A stretch of 64,000 bases of DNA from Acaricomes phytoseiuli DSM 14247. Its GTDB lineage: Bacteria; Actinomycetota; Actinomycetes; Actinomycetales; Micrococcaceae. This document shows positions 51,317-61,360 of the stretch, one piece after another. The stretch spans positions 43,459 to 107,458 of the forward strand of contig NZ_AQXM01000059.1 in the NCBI RefSeq assembly GCF_000376245.1. The letters are read 5' to 3'. The translations under genes were made by a program, and so were the position numbers. The stretch's first letter is position 1, and each line of letters starts with the position of its first letter. Below the pieces are notes generated by a model that saw nothing but the letters and a program-made list of their open reading frames with translations, made no database searches and was not told the DNA's origin.

Positions 51317-53133
51317 GCGGGATCGGAACCGCGGATGAAGACCGGGTGCGTCTGGACAAGACCCAGTCCCGGGTCGTCCGGGCCCGCTCGCTGCGCTTGC
51401 TGGGCCAACTGCTGCGGCCCGTGCGGGGCAAGTTCATCCTCACGGTGGCGTGCGTCGTGCTCTCCCAGGCGGCGCGGGCCGCCGGCCCTCTGATCATCGC
51501 TTTCGGCATAGACCGGGCTCTGCCCGCCCTGCAGAGCGGGGATCCCAGGCAGCTCGTCCTGGCCGGCGGCGGGTACCTCCTGGCCGCCGTGCTCACCGCC
51601 GTGCTCACCGCCGGTTATGTGACCGCCACGGCGCAGTTGAGCCAGGCGATGCTCCTGGACCTGCGGCGGCAGGTCTTCCGGCATACGCAGCGGCTCAGCC
51701 TGGAATTCCATGAGCGATACACCTCGGGGCGGATCATCTCCCGGCAGACCTCTGATCTGGAAGCGCTCCGCGAACTTCTGGATTCCGGAATCTCCTCGCT
51801 CGCCTCCGGGGCCGTTTTCATGGTTTTCACCGCGATCACCCTCGTCACTCTCGATGCGCAGACCGGGCTGATCATCCTCGCCGCCGCCGTGCCGATGTTC
51901 CTGTTGACGCGCTGGTATCAGAAGCGTTCCCAGGTCGCTTTCCGCGCTTCCCGGGTGGTCTCCGCCAGGCTCATCGTGCACTTCGTGGAGACCATGACCG
52001 GCGTCCGGGCGATTAAGGCGTTCCGCCGCGAGAAGAACAGCGCCCGGCAGTATTCGAAGCTGGCCGAGGATTATCGCCGGGTGACCATGCGCTCAATCAA
52101 CCTGAACGCGGTGTTCCAGCCCGGACTGGTGCTGATCGGCAACGCCACGATCACCGCGGTGCTGCTGCTTGGCGGATTCCGGGTGGTCGAGGGAACCCTG
52201 ACGGTGGGCGTTCTGCTCGCGCTACTCCTGGCGACCAAGCGATTCTTCGCCCCGGTGGATCAGCTCGCCATGTTCTATACGTCTTTCCAGTCAGCCCAGG
52301 CAGCGCTGGAGAAGGTTTCCGGGCTCCTCGAAGAAGAACCGAAGGTCATTGAACCCGCCAGGCCCACACCGCTGCCCGCGCCCCGGGGGGAGGTCTTCTT
52401 CGAAGACGTCGAGTTCCGCTACGGGAACGGCCCTATCGTGATGCCGGAGCTGAATCTGCACATTCCCGCAGGTCAGACGGTCGCGGTCGTCGGCCAGACC
52501 GGGGCCGGGAAGTCCACTCTGGCCAAACTGCTGGCCCGCTTCTATGATGTGACGGCCGGTTCGCTCACGCTGGACGGAGTACCGCTGCACCAGCTCTCCT
52601 CGACGGATCTGCGCCGGGCCGTCGTGATGGTGACCCAGGAGGCGTTTCTCTTCAGCGGCACCGTGGCAGAGAACATCGCCCTGGGCCGCCCTGAAGCCAC
52701 TCGCCAGGAGATCGAAGAAGCAGCGCGGACCGTGGGCGCGCACGATTTCATCGAACAGCTTCCGGAAGGCTATGACACCGATGTCAACAAACGCGGGGGC
52801 CGAGTCTCCGCCGGGCAACGTCAGCTGATCTCTTTCGCCCGGGCGGTTCTTGCCTTACCCGCCGTGCTGATCCTCGATGAAGCGACGGCTTCGCTGGATA
52901 TCCCCTCGGAGCGGGTCCTGCAACAGGGATTACGGCAGCTGCTCGGCTCCGCCGCCGAGGAGCAGCGGACAGCGATCATCATCGCGCACCGGCTCTCCAC
53001 CGTAGCGATCGCGGACCGGGTGCTCGTCGTGCACGAGGGCCGGATCATCGAAGACGGCAGCCCGGATGAGCTCATCGCTGGAGGCGGCCGGTTCGCCTCA
53101 TTGCATGAAGCATGGCGGAACAGCCTGGTGTAA
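51313..53133 (+). CDS. ABC exporter subunit 2, fused membrane and ATPase domains
   Basis: The partner half-transporter (606 residues). The membrane domain covers about residues 40-325; the ATPase has Walker [13 protein letters not shown] near residue 395, Walker [12 protein letters not shown] with the catalytic Glu near residue 520, and His-switch IIAHRLSTV near 557. The signature is [15 protein letters not shown] (SAGQ in place of SGGQ). Combined with the Asp in subunit 1, the pair has one consensus and one degenerate ATP site, as in TM287/288-type exporters. The GTG start overlaps the upstream stop. Confidence 0.93.
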   Translation: MSGIGTADEDRVRLDKTQSRVVRARSLRLLGQLLRPVRGKFILTVACVVLSQAARAAGPLIIAFGIDRALPALQSGDPRQLVLAGGGYLLAAVLTAVLTAGYVTATAQLSQAMLLDLRRQVFRHTQRLSLEFHERYTSGRIISRQTSDLEALRELLDSGISSLASGAVFMVFTAITLVTLDAQTGLIILAAAVPMFLLTRWYQKRSQVAFRASRVVSARLIVHFVETMTGVRAIKAFRREKNSARQYSKLAEDYRRVTMRSINLNAVFQPGLVLIGNATITAVLLLGGFRVVEGTLTVGVLLALLLATKRFFAPVDQLAMFYTSFQSAQAALEKVSGLLEEEPKVIEPARPTPLPAPRGEVFFEDVEFRYGNGPIVMPELNLHIPAGQTVAVVGQTGAGKSTLAKLLARFYDVTAGSLTLDGVPLHQLSSTDLRRAVVMVTQEAFLFSGTVAENIALGRPEATRQEIEEAARTVGAHDFIEQLPEGYDTDVNKRGGRVSAGQRQLISFARAVLALPAVLILDEATASLDIPSERVLQQGLRQLLGSAAEEQRTAIIIAHRLSTVAIADRVLVVHEGRIIEDGSPDELIAGGGRFASLHEAWRNSLV

Positions 53134-53184
53134 CGCGGAGAGCGCGCCCACCAGGCTGCCCAGCCGACAGCCGGCTGCCAGTGA

Positions 53185-54732
53185 TCAGCGCAGTACCGCG
53201 CCCCGCACTTCGTCGAAGACGGGGAGCTCTTCGGCGATGCCCGCCCCTGGCGAGCGCAGCAGTTCAGGGGCTGCGGCACGCTGCGCTGCACGCTGTTCGC
53301 GCGGCGGCACCCCGTTGACCGAACTAGTATCCAAGGCGTAGCTGGCGATCACCCAGGCCATCGCGTCGGAGTTGACGTCGATAGCACGGCGATTGATGTT
53401 GTTGAGCGTGTCTCCCGCGGAATGATAGTTGGGATCAGCCGGCTGACCAGCAACCCCATTCCAGCGCGCAGCTTGCTCTTCAGTCAGCGGAGCAATTCCA
53501 GTGAACAATCCTGCTGAGGGAATTCCAGCCCGAGCGAAGTACACATGGTCGGTACCGCCGCCGAGCGGCTGCTTATCCGGAACGATTCCTTTCTCGTTCT
53601 GGATATAGCTCGCAAAAGCGTTCGCCATTTCTCGTGAGCCAACAGGCTCGGTGCTCGAGGGGCTGGTGTTATAACCATTGACGAAGTAACCGGCATTTGG
53701 GGAGCCGATCATATCGAAGTTGAGATACATGGCAATATCAAGCTGCTGTTCGAAAGGCATCTTCTCGACACAAGCCCTGGAGCCGATGAGCCCCAGCTCT
53801 TCAGCACCCCACCAGGCAAAACGGACCGAGTTCTCAATCTGAGGGTTACTGCCAAGCTGCAGAGCGGTCTCCAGAAGAGCCGCAGAACCGCTAGCGTTAT
53901 CGTTGATACCGGAACCGGCAGGAACACCGTCCAGATGTGTACCGGCCATCACCACGTTATCGGTGTGGCCGCTGCGAGTCTGGGCAATAACGTTCTTCTC
54001 CTTAGTCTGCTCAATACGGACCTGGATATCCACGGTGATCCTGCTGCCCTGACGCTTCAGAAGAGCCTGTCCGGTGTCACCGGACAGAGCAGCTATAGGG
54101 ATTCCGGAGGCGTCTTCACCAAGATTTCCGTTGAACGAGCCCGGAGCGCTGTTGTAGATCAGAGCGGCGCTCGCCCCAGGCTGAGTGGCCAGTTGCTGCT
54201 TCTGTGCGAAGGTACACTGTCCGCGCTGAATCAGCACAATGGCCCCCCGAGTAGTCGCGGGATAGTCGCTGGCCTGGCAGCCAACTCTGGAAGCTACCCG
54301 CAACGGTGCCGTAATTCCATCGACCGGTGTGCTTGCAGAATAGTCAAAAGCACGACCATCATAATTCGTCTTGCCTTGGCTGATCTTAGTGCGCTCCACA
54401 GTGCTCTTGCGATACGTGAACTCAGGAGTGCTCACCCGGAACCCTGCCTGCGTCAGCTTATTCACCACGTATTCGAGGCTGCGTTCATACCCGGAGGTTC
54501 CCGCAGCGCGGTTTCCGTTATTGGTCTGCGCAATACGCTGGAATGCTTGCAGCTGACGGAAGACGCCGTCCGTGGTGACCTTCTGGGTCAGCTCCAGTGG
54601 CAAAGGCGCTGGCCCGGCCTGAGCCGGTATAGCGGAGCCTGCCAAGACGGTACCCATCATTGCTGCTGTGGCGAATCCTGCGATTACCGCGGCCCATGAG
54701 TTGCGTTTATGGCGCGATTCAGTCCTCATCAT
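53185..54732 (-). CDS. secreted M28 family aminopeptidase with PA domain
   Basis: A zinc aminopeptidase (515 residues). A signal peptide (SWAAVIAGFATAAMMGTVLA, ending near AQAG) directs export. A protease-associated insertion (RGAIVLIQRGQCTF) sits within the peptidase domain. Metal ligands appear in MAGTHLDG, GSGINDNASG, WGAEELGLIG, NFDMIGSPN and GGTDHVYFARAGI. The ATG at 54732 is chosen because GAGGGG lies six bases upstream; the frame extends to 54771. It is convergent with the ABC operon. Confidence 0.92.
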   Translation of the reverse strand: MMRTESRHKRNSWAAVIAGFATAAMMGTVLAGSAIPAQAGPAPLPLELTQKVTTDGVFRQLQAFQRIAQTNNGNRAAGTSGYERSLEYVVNKLTQAGFRVSTPEFTYRKSTVERTKISQGKTNYDGRAFDYSASTPVDGITAPLRVASRVGCQASDYPATTRGAIVLIQRGQCTFAQKQQLATQPGASAALIYNSAPGSFNGNLGEDASGIPIAALSGDTGQALLKRQGSRITVDIQVRIEQTKEKNVIAQTRSGHTDNVVMAGTHLDGVPAGSGINDNASGSAALLETALQLGSNPQIENSVRFAWWGAEELGLIGSRACVEKMPFEQQLDIAMYLNFDMIGSPNAGYFVNGYNTSPSSTEPVGSREMANAFASYIQNEKGIVPDKQPLGGGTDHVYFARAGIPSAGLFTGIAPLTEEQAARWNGVAGQPADPNYHSAGDTLNNINRRAIDVNSDAMAWVIASYALDTSSVNGVPPREQRAAQRAAAPELLRSPGAGIAEELPVFDEVRGAVLR

Positions 54733-55018
54733 TACCTTCCCCTCATCCCGGTCGTTCAACACTGAAATCACCGATCCCGAAAGACCATGGTGCTATGCGC
54801 TCCATAAGAAAACGGTAAGAGTTCTTTTACCCTCCCAACTGGACGCTGAGATGACAAGAGAATTTCCAGAAAGTACTCGGAGTGCGTAAAGTCTCGTAAC
54901 ATCCGAAAGCCTCTTGCCCGTTTGGCCCGGCTGCTGGGTTTGGGCGCATCCGGGAACGTCGGCTATCCTTGGTAAGTTGCTTTCGTGACATCGCTCCGCT
55001 TCGGGGCTCCGGAAGCAG
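54733..55018. other. intergenic region, aminopeptidase promoter and tRNA-Pro promoter
   Basis: About 286 bp between the aminopeptidase start and tRNA-Pro. No gene is supported; promoters for the divergent units are expected here but I could not place them with confidence. Confidence 0.4.
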
Positions 55019-55092
55019 CGGGGTGTGGCGCAGCTTGGTAGCGCGCGTCGTTCGGGACGACGAGGCCGCAGGTTCAAATCCTGTCACCCCGA
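55019..55092 (+). tRNA. tRNA-Pro (anticodon CGG)
   Basis: A 74-nt cloverleaf. The acceptor stem CGGGGTG pairs with CACCCCG, with A as discriminator. The D arm is GCGC-AGCTTGGTA-GCGC, the anticodon stem CGTCG/CGACG encloses loop TTCGGGA with anticodon CGG, and the T arm is GCAGG-TTCAAAT-CCTGT. No CCA is encoded. The A+T-rich amidohydrolase region follows 127 bp downstream. Confidence 0.97.
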
Positions 55093-55158
55093 CACATTTA
55101 GTTGGGCCGCTCTGATGACGATGGAATCTGGGTCCATCTCCTGGTTCGATGAGACAAA

Positions 55159-55198
55159 AACGACCGTACGGGGATTTTGCAAACCCCGTACGGTCGTT
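55159..55198. terminator. hairpin between tRNA-Pro and the amidohydrolase
   Basis: A perfect 15-bp stem (AACGACCGTACGGGG) with a 10-base loop, 67 bp after tRNA-Pro and 22 bp beyond the amidohydrolase stop. It may terminate one or both transcripts. Confidence 0.75.
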
Positions 55199-55219
55199 GA
55201 AATATTTTGCTAAATAAAA

Positions 55220-56920
55220 TTATTTCTCATATACGATATTCCCATCAAATATCGTATAAGCTACATTGAGCGACTCGACATCACCAGCAGCAACTTGATT
55301 GATATCTTTATCAAAAACGCAAATGTCAGCAGAATTACCAGGAGCAAGAGTCCCCCTAGAGCCTTCAGACTTGCTTTGCCACGACGCTTTAGCGGTCATG
55401 GTCCGCAGAGCTTCTTCAAGAGAAATCGCCTGGTCCTTCCCAATATCTTGACCAGAGCTAGTCTGCCGATCCATCAGCAAAGAAACATACTTCCGCCAAT
55501 CTGGGGTTTCCACGGGAGCGTCAGAACTTGTCATTATCTGCACACCCTTATCAAGCGCAGATCGATATGGAAGTGTTATGTATCCTGCAGGTCCAGTTTC
55601 TGCGGTCTGCGCAGAGAGACCCGGCTGCATAGTCACGCCGATACCTAATTTTTCCAGAGAATCAAGATGTTCATTCGTGCAAGAATTTGCATGTATTAAG
55701 AAATGCCTAGGGTCAGGCCTCGGATTATTTTTCATGGCTGCTTCGATTCCACGGATAACGATTCCAATATCATTAGCGCCGGTCACATGGTAGCCAATTT
55801 GCAGACCTCGATCATGCACGTTCTGAAACATTGCAAATAATTCTTTTTCCTTAAGCTGAGGAGTATCACCCGCGACCACCAGGGGATCTCCAAGACTATC
55901 TGCGAAGAGTTTTGTTGATTCAATTCGAATGAACTTCGGATCTAAATCTTGCGGCTTTTGCCAGGAGGAATAGAACTCATCTATCTGCTTCGAGGTTCCC
56001 CCCGTCTGCGGTGTTGGCGCCATCTGGACGTTAACACGCATCGGCAACTGCCCCGTACGCATGAGATCGAGGTAGACGTCCAAAGTATCCAGGCCGGTAC
56101 CGGTTCCAGAACCCATTGCGGGGCCGATGACCGGCTCTGTGTAACTAGTGATTCCCAGCTGATGCATCTTCGCGAACGTCTCAGAAAGAGCTTTCTTCTG
56201 CTGTTCTTTCGTGTAGGGAGGCTGAACATTTTGGATCAGGTTCTGCGCTCCGCCATTCAGCTGCCCAGTTGGCTCCCCCGACACATTCAGCACGACATCA
56301 GGCCCAGAGCTCGCAGTGATCCCAGCCATTTGCAGCGCGATACTGTTGACAGTCGTAGAATGAGAGCTATTTTCTCGGATTGAGACAGGGTGCTGCTTTG
56401 ATACTGCGTCGATGTCAGTCTTATTAAAGGACTGGCTTTCCGAATCAGAGAGGTTAGCCCTGTGTAAACCAAATGCTTTAATCCAGCTGTCTTGTGAAGA
56501 TTGTTTTGATACTTCTTCTGAGATTTTATCTTGAATATCTTTGATAGATTTTGCCGAAGATAAATCTACAGTGAGAGGGGGCCTGGTGACCGCATACTGA
56601 GCAAAGTGAAAGTGAGTATCATTGATTCCTGGAATTACCGACCTTCCTTGTAAGTCGATAACCCTTCCCGCACTTTCGCCCAGACTGTCCACTTCAGAAC
56701 CACCTACCGCCAAAATGCTATTCCCTCGCAACAGGATGCTAGTAGCTCGGGAATTATTAGCATCCATCGTCAAGATTTTACCATTTTTAAGTAAAATTAA
56801 ATCTTGCGCTTTATTCGCAGCAAAAACTCCTGCGGTTGCGGAAGATCCAATAATACCTCCGGCAAGGATTCCCGCACCACCAACCATCAAAGCAGTTCTA
56901 CGGCTCACTGAGTTAGACAT
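55220..56920 (-). CDS. Tat-exported amidohydrolase (YtcJ-like), A+T-rich
   Basis: A metal-dependent amidohydrolase_3 enzyme (566 residues). The N-terminus carries a twin-arginine signal (SVSRRTALMVGG, then a hydrophobic core). The amidohydrolase barrel follows, with the HxH motif in NDTHFHFAQYA near residue 100 and a later His in IHANSCTN. The substrate is unknown. The ATG at 56920 has GGAGA upstream. Base composition is unlike the neighbours (one 60-base line, 56461-56520, is 35% G+C) and codon use is A/T-ending, which suggests transfer. No integrase accompanies it. Confidence 0.88.
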   Translation of the reverse strand: MSNSVSRRTALMVGGAGILAGGIIGSSATAGVFAANKAQDLILLKNGKILTMDANNSRATSILLRGNSILAVGGSEVDSLGESAGRVIDLQGRSVIPGINDTHFHFAQYAVTRPPLTVDLSSAKSIKDIQDKISEEVSKQSSQDSWIKAFGLHRANLSDSESQSFNKTDIDAVSKQHPVSIRENSSHSTTVNSIALQMAGITASSGPDVVLNVSGEPTGQLNGGAQNLIQNVQPPYTKEQQKKALSETFAKMHQLGITSYTEPVIGPAMGSGTGTGLDTLDVYLDLMRTGQLPMRVNVQMAPTPQTGGTSKQIDEFYSSWQKPQDLDPKFIRIESTKLFADSLGDPLVVAGDTPQLKEKELFAMFQNVHDRGLQIGYHVTGANDIGIVIRGIEAAMKNNPRPDPRHFLIHANSCTNEHLDSLEKLGIGVTMQPGLSAQTAETGPAGYITLPYRSALDKGVQIMTSSDAPVETPDWRKYVSLLMDRQTSSGQDIGKDQAISLEEALRTMTAKASWQSKSEGSRGTLAPGNSADICVFDKDINQVAAGDVESLNVAYTIFDGNIVYEK

Positions 56921-57181
56921 TATATTATTTCTCCAGCCATTTTCGGCATCTATTTTCAATTGTATTAGATATAAATATCATATAATTCTATTATTTTCTT
57001 GTGCGTGCGCAGTTAATTTTATTTGATGATTTGCTTTTCACGGCAACGAAACCCGGTCATTAACCACATGAACTGCTGGCAATGAAGATCCCCTCGGCTC
57101 ACGAAAGTGATCAGGAGTAAGAGTTTTCTGATTTACTGGATCATTTTTATCGATAAATAATTATCAGTTCACCACAGAAAG
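56921..57181. other. A+T-rich gap between the amidohydrolase and the enoyl-CoA hydratase gene
   Basis: About 260 bp with low G+C and no supported gene. It probably holds the promoter of the amidohydrolase. I found no copy of the tRNA-Pro 3' end here. Confidence 0.45.
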
Positions 57182-57958
57182 TCAGAATCCCCGAAAGTTT
57201 GGCGCACGTTTCGCGGTGAAAGCAGCCATTCCCTCTTTCTGATCCTCCATCGCGAAGGCTGAGTGGAAGAGTCTGCGCTCATATGTCACACCCTGCATAA
57301 GGCCGGTTTCGAAAGCGGCGTTGACAGCCTCTTTCGCGAGCATTGCTGCTGGCTTGAATTTCGCAGCTATCGTTTCCGCGACATTGAGCGCTTCATTCAG
57401 GACTTTGTCTGTGGGGGTCATCCGGGAGACCAAGCCCAGCTGTTCGGCTTCCGGAGCCTTCATCATCCGACCCGTGAGAATCATGTCCATAGCTTTGGCT
57501 TTACCGACCGCCCGGGTCAGCCGCTGCGAGCCGCCCATTCCAGGCAGAACACCGAGATTGATCTCCGGTTGACCGAAGCATGCGTCCTCGGCGGCGATGA
57601 TGAGATCGCACATCATCGCCAGCTCGCATCCACCGCCGAGTGCATAGCCGGAGACCGCTGCGATGATTGGCGTACGCAGGCGAGTGAGATCCTCCCAGTG
57701 TCTGAACCAGTCCGTCAGGTACATCGCCATATAGCTTTTATCGGCCATTTCCTTGATGTCGGCGCCAGCCGCGAAGACTTTATCGGAACCAGTGATCACG
57801 ATGGTCCCGATACCCGGATCCGCATCCAGCTCCTGAGCGGCTGCGACCAGCTCGTCCATCATGGCTTTGTTGAGCGCATTGAGCGCCTTCGGTCGGTTGA
57901 GCCGGATCAGCCCTACCCGGGGTCGGGGGCTCTGTTCAACAAGAATGGTTTCAGTCAC
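57182..57958 (-). CDS. enoyl-CoA hydratase
   Basis: A crotonase-fold enzyme (258 residues) hydrating 2-enoyl-CoA in fatty-acid or amino-acid breakdown. The oxyanion-hole segments are [10 protein letters not shown] near residue 65 and [15 protein letters not shown] near residue 105, containing the first catalytic Glu; the second Glu is in [12 protein letters not shown] near residue 136. It overlaps the next gene by 8 bp. Pathway is not specified by context. Confidence 0.93.
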   Translation of the reverse strand: MTETILVEQSPRPRVGLIRLNRPKALNALNKAMMDELVAAAQELDADPGIGTIVITGSDKVFAAGADIKEMADKSYMAMYLTDWFRHWEDLTRLRTPIIAAVSGYALGGGCELAMMCDLIIAAEDACFGQPEINLGVLPGMGGSQRLTRAVGKAKAMDMILTGRMMKAPEAEQLGLVSRMTPTDKVLNEALNVAETIAAKFKPAAMLAKEAVNAAFETGLMQGVTYERRLFHSAFAMEDQKEGMAAFTAKRAPNFRGF

Positions 57959-59018
57959 GATGCTCCTCCTGTTGGGTGAAGAAATCTCCGACCGTCTCCG
58001 CTGAGACGCCTGCTAGCTCTGCTGGCTGCCACTGCGGGTCGCGGTCCTTATCGATGACCTGGGCGCGGATTCCTTCGCGCATATCGGGCTGGGCCAGCAT
58101 CCGGATTCCTACCCGGTACTCCTGGTCCAGGACCTCACGCAGCCCCGGTAGCCGTGCAGCTCGGCGCAGGGACGCCAGGGTGACCGCGAGGGCTATCGGA
58201 GAACGGCTTTCGAACGCGGCCAGGGCACGACCCGCCTCGGGGTCCGTCTCCGCTGCTTCCCGGAGCGCACCTACCACTGCGAGCAGGGAATCACCCTCGT
58301 AGCAACGGTCGATCCACTGCTGCCGGGAGGCGAGGCTGCTCGGTTCCGGGACTTCCGCAGCCGCGGCTACCGCTTCGGCGGCATCATGCGTGGTGAGCGT
58401 TTCGATCAGCTCCGGCAACCGGGCTGCAGGGACGTAATAATCGGCGAGTCCCAGGTAGATCGCATCGGCGGCATCGAATTGCTGTCCGGTGAGCGCAGCG
58501 TGAGTGCCGGTCTCTCCCGGGGACCTGGAGAGCAGATAGGTGCCGCCCACATCCGGGACGAAGCCGATCATCGTCTCCGGCATCCCACAGCGTGAGCGCT
58601 CGGTGACGATACGCAGGCTGCCGTGCGCGGAGATCCCGATGCCGCCGCCCAGGACCACACCGTCCATCAGGGCTGCATAGGGCTTCGGATAGTTCGCGAT
58701 GAGTTCGTTGAGCCGGTATTCCATCCGCCAGAAATCAGCGGTCGCCTGCCCCGGAGGTACTCCTTCGCGGATCTGCTCACCGGTGATGTCCCGGTACATC
58801 GCCACGATGTCCCCGCCCGCGCAGAGGCCGCGGTCACCGGCGCCTTGGATCAAGACCTGATGAATCTGTGGATCATCGGCCCACTCCTGCAGCTGCACCA
58901 GCATGGCTTCGACCATCTGGGCGGTCAGGGCGTTCAGCGCCTGCGGCCGATTGAGCGTGATGAGTCCCAGAACTCCGCGGCGCTCGAAGAGCACCTGGTC
59001 CTGATCCGCAGTGTTCAC
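57951..59018 (-). CDS. 3-hydroxyisobutyryl-CoA hydrolase / enoyl-CoA hydratase family protein
   Basis: A longer crotonase-fold protein (355 residues) with the C-terminal extension typical of 3-hydroxyisobutyryl-CoA hydrolases of valine degradation. Key segments: [14 protein letters not shown] near residue 68, [18 protein letters not shown] near residue 120, and the active-site [20 protein letters not shown] near residue 150. The C-terminal domain includes [16 protein letters not shown]. The two genes form an operon (8-bp overlap). Confidence 0.9.
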   Translation of the reverse strand: MNTADQDQVLFERRGVLGLITLNRPQALNALTAQMVEAMLVQLQEWADDPQIHQVLIQGAGDRGLCAGGDIVAMYRDITGEQIREGVPPGQATADFWRMEYRLNELIANYPKPYAALMDGVVLGGGIGISAHGSLRIVTERSRCGMPETMIGFVPDVGGTYLLSRSPGETGTHAALTGQQFDAADAIYLGLADYYVPAARLPELIETLTTHDAAEAVAAAAEVPEPSSLASRQQWIDRCYEGDSLLAVVGALREAAETDPEAGRALAAFESRSPIALAVTLASLRRAARLPGLREVLDQEYRVGIRMLAQPDMREGIRAQVIDKDRDPQWQPAELAGVSAETVGDFFTQQEEHRD

Positions 59019-59135
59019 AGCAGGTTCCTCTCCGGAGTCCGCACTCTGCCTCTCTCAGCAGAATATACCGGTATCCGCGGCCAGAACTGAGCCGCGGAGC
59101 CCCTGGCGATCAGCAAAACTGTCACCGCTGCGGTC

Positions 59136-59141
59136 TAGTGT
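59136..59141 (+). promoter_or_regulatory. -10 box (TAGTGT) before radC
   Basis: TAGTGT ends 6 bp before the ATG at 59148, with no Shine-Dalgarno sequence between. Confidence 0.45.
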
Positions 59142-59147
59142 CAGGCT

Positions 59148-59819
59148 ATGGCAAGCGCTCTTCAGATCACCCGTATGACCCTTTCGGATCAGCCTCGTGA
59201 ACGTTTACTCGCCTTGGGCGCCTCCGCGCTCAGCGATGCAGAGCTCGTCGCGATTCTCCTGGGAACCGGCAGGGCGGGGGAAAGCGCCTTGCAGCTGGGG
59301 CATTCCCTGCTGAGCGAGTGGCACGGCGTTGCGGGGCTCTCCCGAGCTGATCCCGATGAGCTCGCTCGGCGCCCGGGCGTGGGTGCGGCCAAAGCAGCAC
59401 GGCTGGTGTCTTCCTTCGTGCTCGGCAGCCGCGCCACGGCACCACCGCGGGGCGAGAAACTGAACAGCCCGGCTGATATCGCCCGGATCGCTGCGCCGTT
59501 GATCGGTTATTCCCGCAATGAGCAGGTAGTCCTGCTCATTGCCGATGGTCAGTATCAGCTGAAACGTGCCGAAGTCGTCTCGCAGGGCGATGCGACAAGC
59601 TGCTCTGTTTCAGTGCGTCGGGTTCTTTCCCTGACTCTGCGTCACGACGGTGTGGCTTTCGCTGTGGCACATAATCATCCCAGCGGCAGACTGGAACCGA
59701 GTTCCTTGGATGCTGCTTTCACCGCACAACTCCAAGTTGCTGCTTATGAGGTGGGGCTGACCTTCTTGGATCATGTGATCGTCGCCGGTCGGGATCATTT
59801 CAGCATCACCGGCCGGTAG
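59148..59819 (+). CDS. radC: RadC family JAB domain protein
   Basis: A 223-residue protein with an N-terminal helix-hairpin-helix region (residues 1-95, ARRPGVGAAKAARL) and a C-terminal MPN/JAB domain with the metal motif AVAHNHPSGRLEPSSLD near residue 180. Despite its name, RadC is not established as a repair protein; the fold suggests a metalloprotease or nuclease. It is not in a mobile element here. It ends 23 bp before the convergent sugar porter stop. Confidence 0.92.
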   Translation: MASALQITRMTLSDQPRERLLALGASALSDAELVAILLGTGRAGESALQLGHSLLSEWHGVAGLSRADPDELARRPGVGAAKAARLVSSFVLGSRATAPPRGEKLNSPADIARIAAPLIGYSRNEQVVLLIADGQYQLKRAEVVSQGDATSCSVSVRRVLSLTLRHDGVAFAVAHNHPSGRLEPSSLDAAFTAQLQVAAYEVGLTFLDHVIVAGRDHFSITGR

Positions 59820-59842
59820 CACCGGCCGGAGCAGAAAATCTT

Positions 59843-61276
59843 TTACTGCTGCTGGGCTGCTTTACGGCGGACCGGCCGCGTGAACAGCGTTTCCGCCTCC
59901 TCCAGGGACATCCCGTTCGTCTCCGGGATCTTGAAGTACACGAAGACGAAGGAGAGCAAGGCGAACAGTGCATAGAGCCCGTAGGTCACGGTAAGCGACA
60001 TATCGGCGAGGACGGGGAAGCTAACGGTGATCGCGAAGTTCGAGATCCACTGCGCCATCGCGGCTACGCCAAGGGCCTTGGCGCGGATCCGGTTGGGGAA
60101 GATCTCGCCGAGCAGAACCCAGACCAGCGGGCCCCAGGAGACGCCGAAGGAGATCACGAAGACATTGGCGGCAACGAGAGCGATGGGCCCCCAGGCTCCG
60201 GTGAGCGCAACCTCGCCATTGACTTCGCCGGCGTTGGAGAATGCCAGCGCCATCGTGCCCAAAGTCACCGCCATGCCGATTGAGCCGGCCAAGAGGATCG
60301 GACGGCGGCCCACACGGTCCACGAGCAGAATGGCCACAACGGTCACGGCGACATTGATGATCGAGGTGACCACGGAAATAAACAGGGAGTCGGACTCCTG
60401 GAAGCCCACCGACCGCCATAGCGTCGTGGAATAGTAGAAGATCACGTTGATGCCCACGAACTGCTGGAACATCGATAGCGCGATGCCGATCCAGACGATC
60501 GGCAGCAGCCCGAGCCGCCCTCCCGTGAGCTTGGCGTTGCGGGTTTTGATTTCCTCGGAAATCGCGGTGCGGATCTCCCGCACCGCCTTCGTCACGTCTT
60601 CAGCAGGCCAAAGCGAGGCGAAGATCTTCTGCGCCTCTTCATCGCGCCCTTTCTGCATGAGATAGCGCGGGGATTCCGGCAGACGCAGTGCGAGCACGCC
60701 GTAAACCACTGCGGGCACAGCACCCGCGAGGAACATCCAGCGCCAGGCCTCCCAGCCGAACCAGAAGGGCTCCCCGGCTCCGCCGGCGGAATTGGCGAAA
60801 AGCGCATCCGACAGCAGCGCAGCGAAAATACCCAGGGTGATCGCCAACTGCTGCAGCGAGGCGAGGCGTCCGCGGATCAGCTTAGGTGAGATCTCCGCGA
60901 TGTACATCGGGGCTACCACCGATGCGATGCCGATGCCCAAACCACCGACAATCCGCCAGAGCACCAAGTCCCAGACGGCGAAGGCCCAGCCGGTACCGAG
61001 TGCAGAGATCAGGAACATCGTAGCGCCCACGAGCATCGTCGTCCTGCGCCCGTAACGGTCAGCGATCCTGCCCGCCAGATAAGCACCCACAGCACAGCCC
61101 AGCAGCGCTGAAGCCACGGCGAAACCCGTCACCGTGGGGCTCAGCTCGAACTGGCTTTCCACGGCGTTGACGGCGCCGTTGATCACCGAGGAATCGAAGC
61201 CGAAGAGGAAGCCGCCGACAGCCGCCGATACAGCTAATCCAATGACTTTCAGCTGTAAGACTTTGCGCGACGTCAT
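59843..61276 (-). CDS. MFS sugar porter
   Basis: A 477-residue major facilitator transporter of the sugar porter family with 12 helices. Signatures: GFLFGFDSSVINGAV near residue 22, GRIADRYGRRTTML near residue 68, LPESPRYLMQKGRDEEA near residue 203, VDRVGRRPILL near residue 323 and the end signature IPETNGMSLEE (usual PETKG). The substrate is probably a hexose or pentose taken up with protons. Confidence 0.93.
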   Translation of the reverse strand: MTSRKVLQLKVIGLAVSAAVGGFLFGFDSSVINGAVNAVESQFELSPTVTGFAVASALLGCAVGAYLAGRIADRYGRRTTMLVGATMFLISALGTGWAFAVWDLVLWRIVGGLGIGIASVVAPMYIAEISPKLIRGRLASLQQLAITLGIFAALLSDALFANSAGGAGEPFWFGWEAWRWMFLAGAVPAVVYGVLALRLPESPRYLMQKGRDEEAQKIFASLWPAEDVTKAVREIRTAISEEIKTRNAKLTGGRLGLLPIVWIGIALSMFQQFVGINVIFYYSTTLWRSVGFQESDSLFISVVTSIINVAVTVVAILLVDRVGRRPILLAGSIGMAVTLGTMALAFSNAGEVNGEVALTGAWGPIALVAANVFVISFGVSWGPLVWVLLGEIFPNRIRAKALGVAAMAQWISNFAITVSFPVLADMSLTVTYGLYALFALLSFVFVYFKIPETNGMSLEEAETLFTRPVRRKAAQQQ

Positions 61277-61360
61277 CTGAGCTGCTCCTAGAATTTTCGG
61301 TCAATAGCCTAAGCCACTATATACGCACTTATTTGATCCGCTCCACGCTGTTCGGCATCC

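Noticed and set aside
53935..54699. 254-codon plus-strand open frame inside the aminopeptidase gene
   Set aside because: It lies opposite a clear M28 peptidase with signal peptide and PA domain; no motif of its own.
55019..57181. Integrative element with attL/attR at tRNA-Pro
   Set aside because: I found no second copy of the tRNA 3' end and no integrase gene, so only base composition supports transfer.
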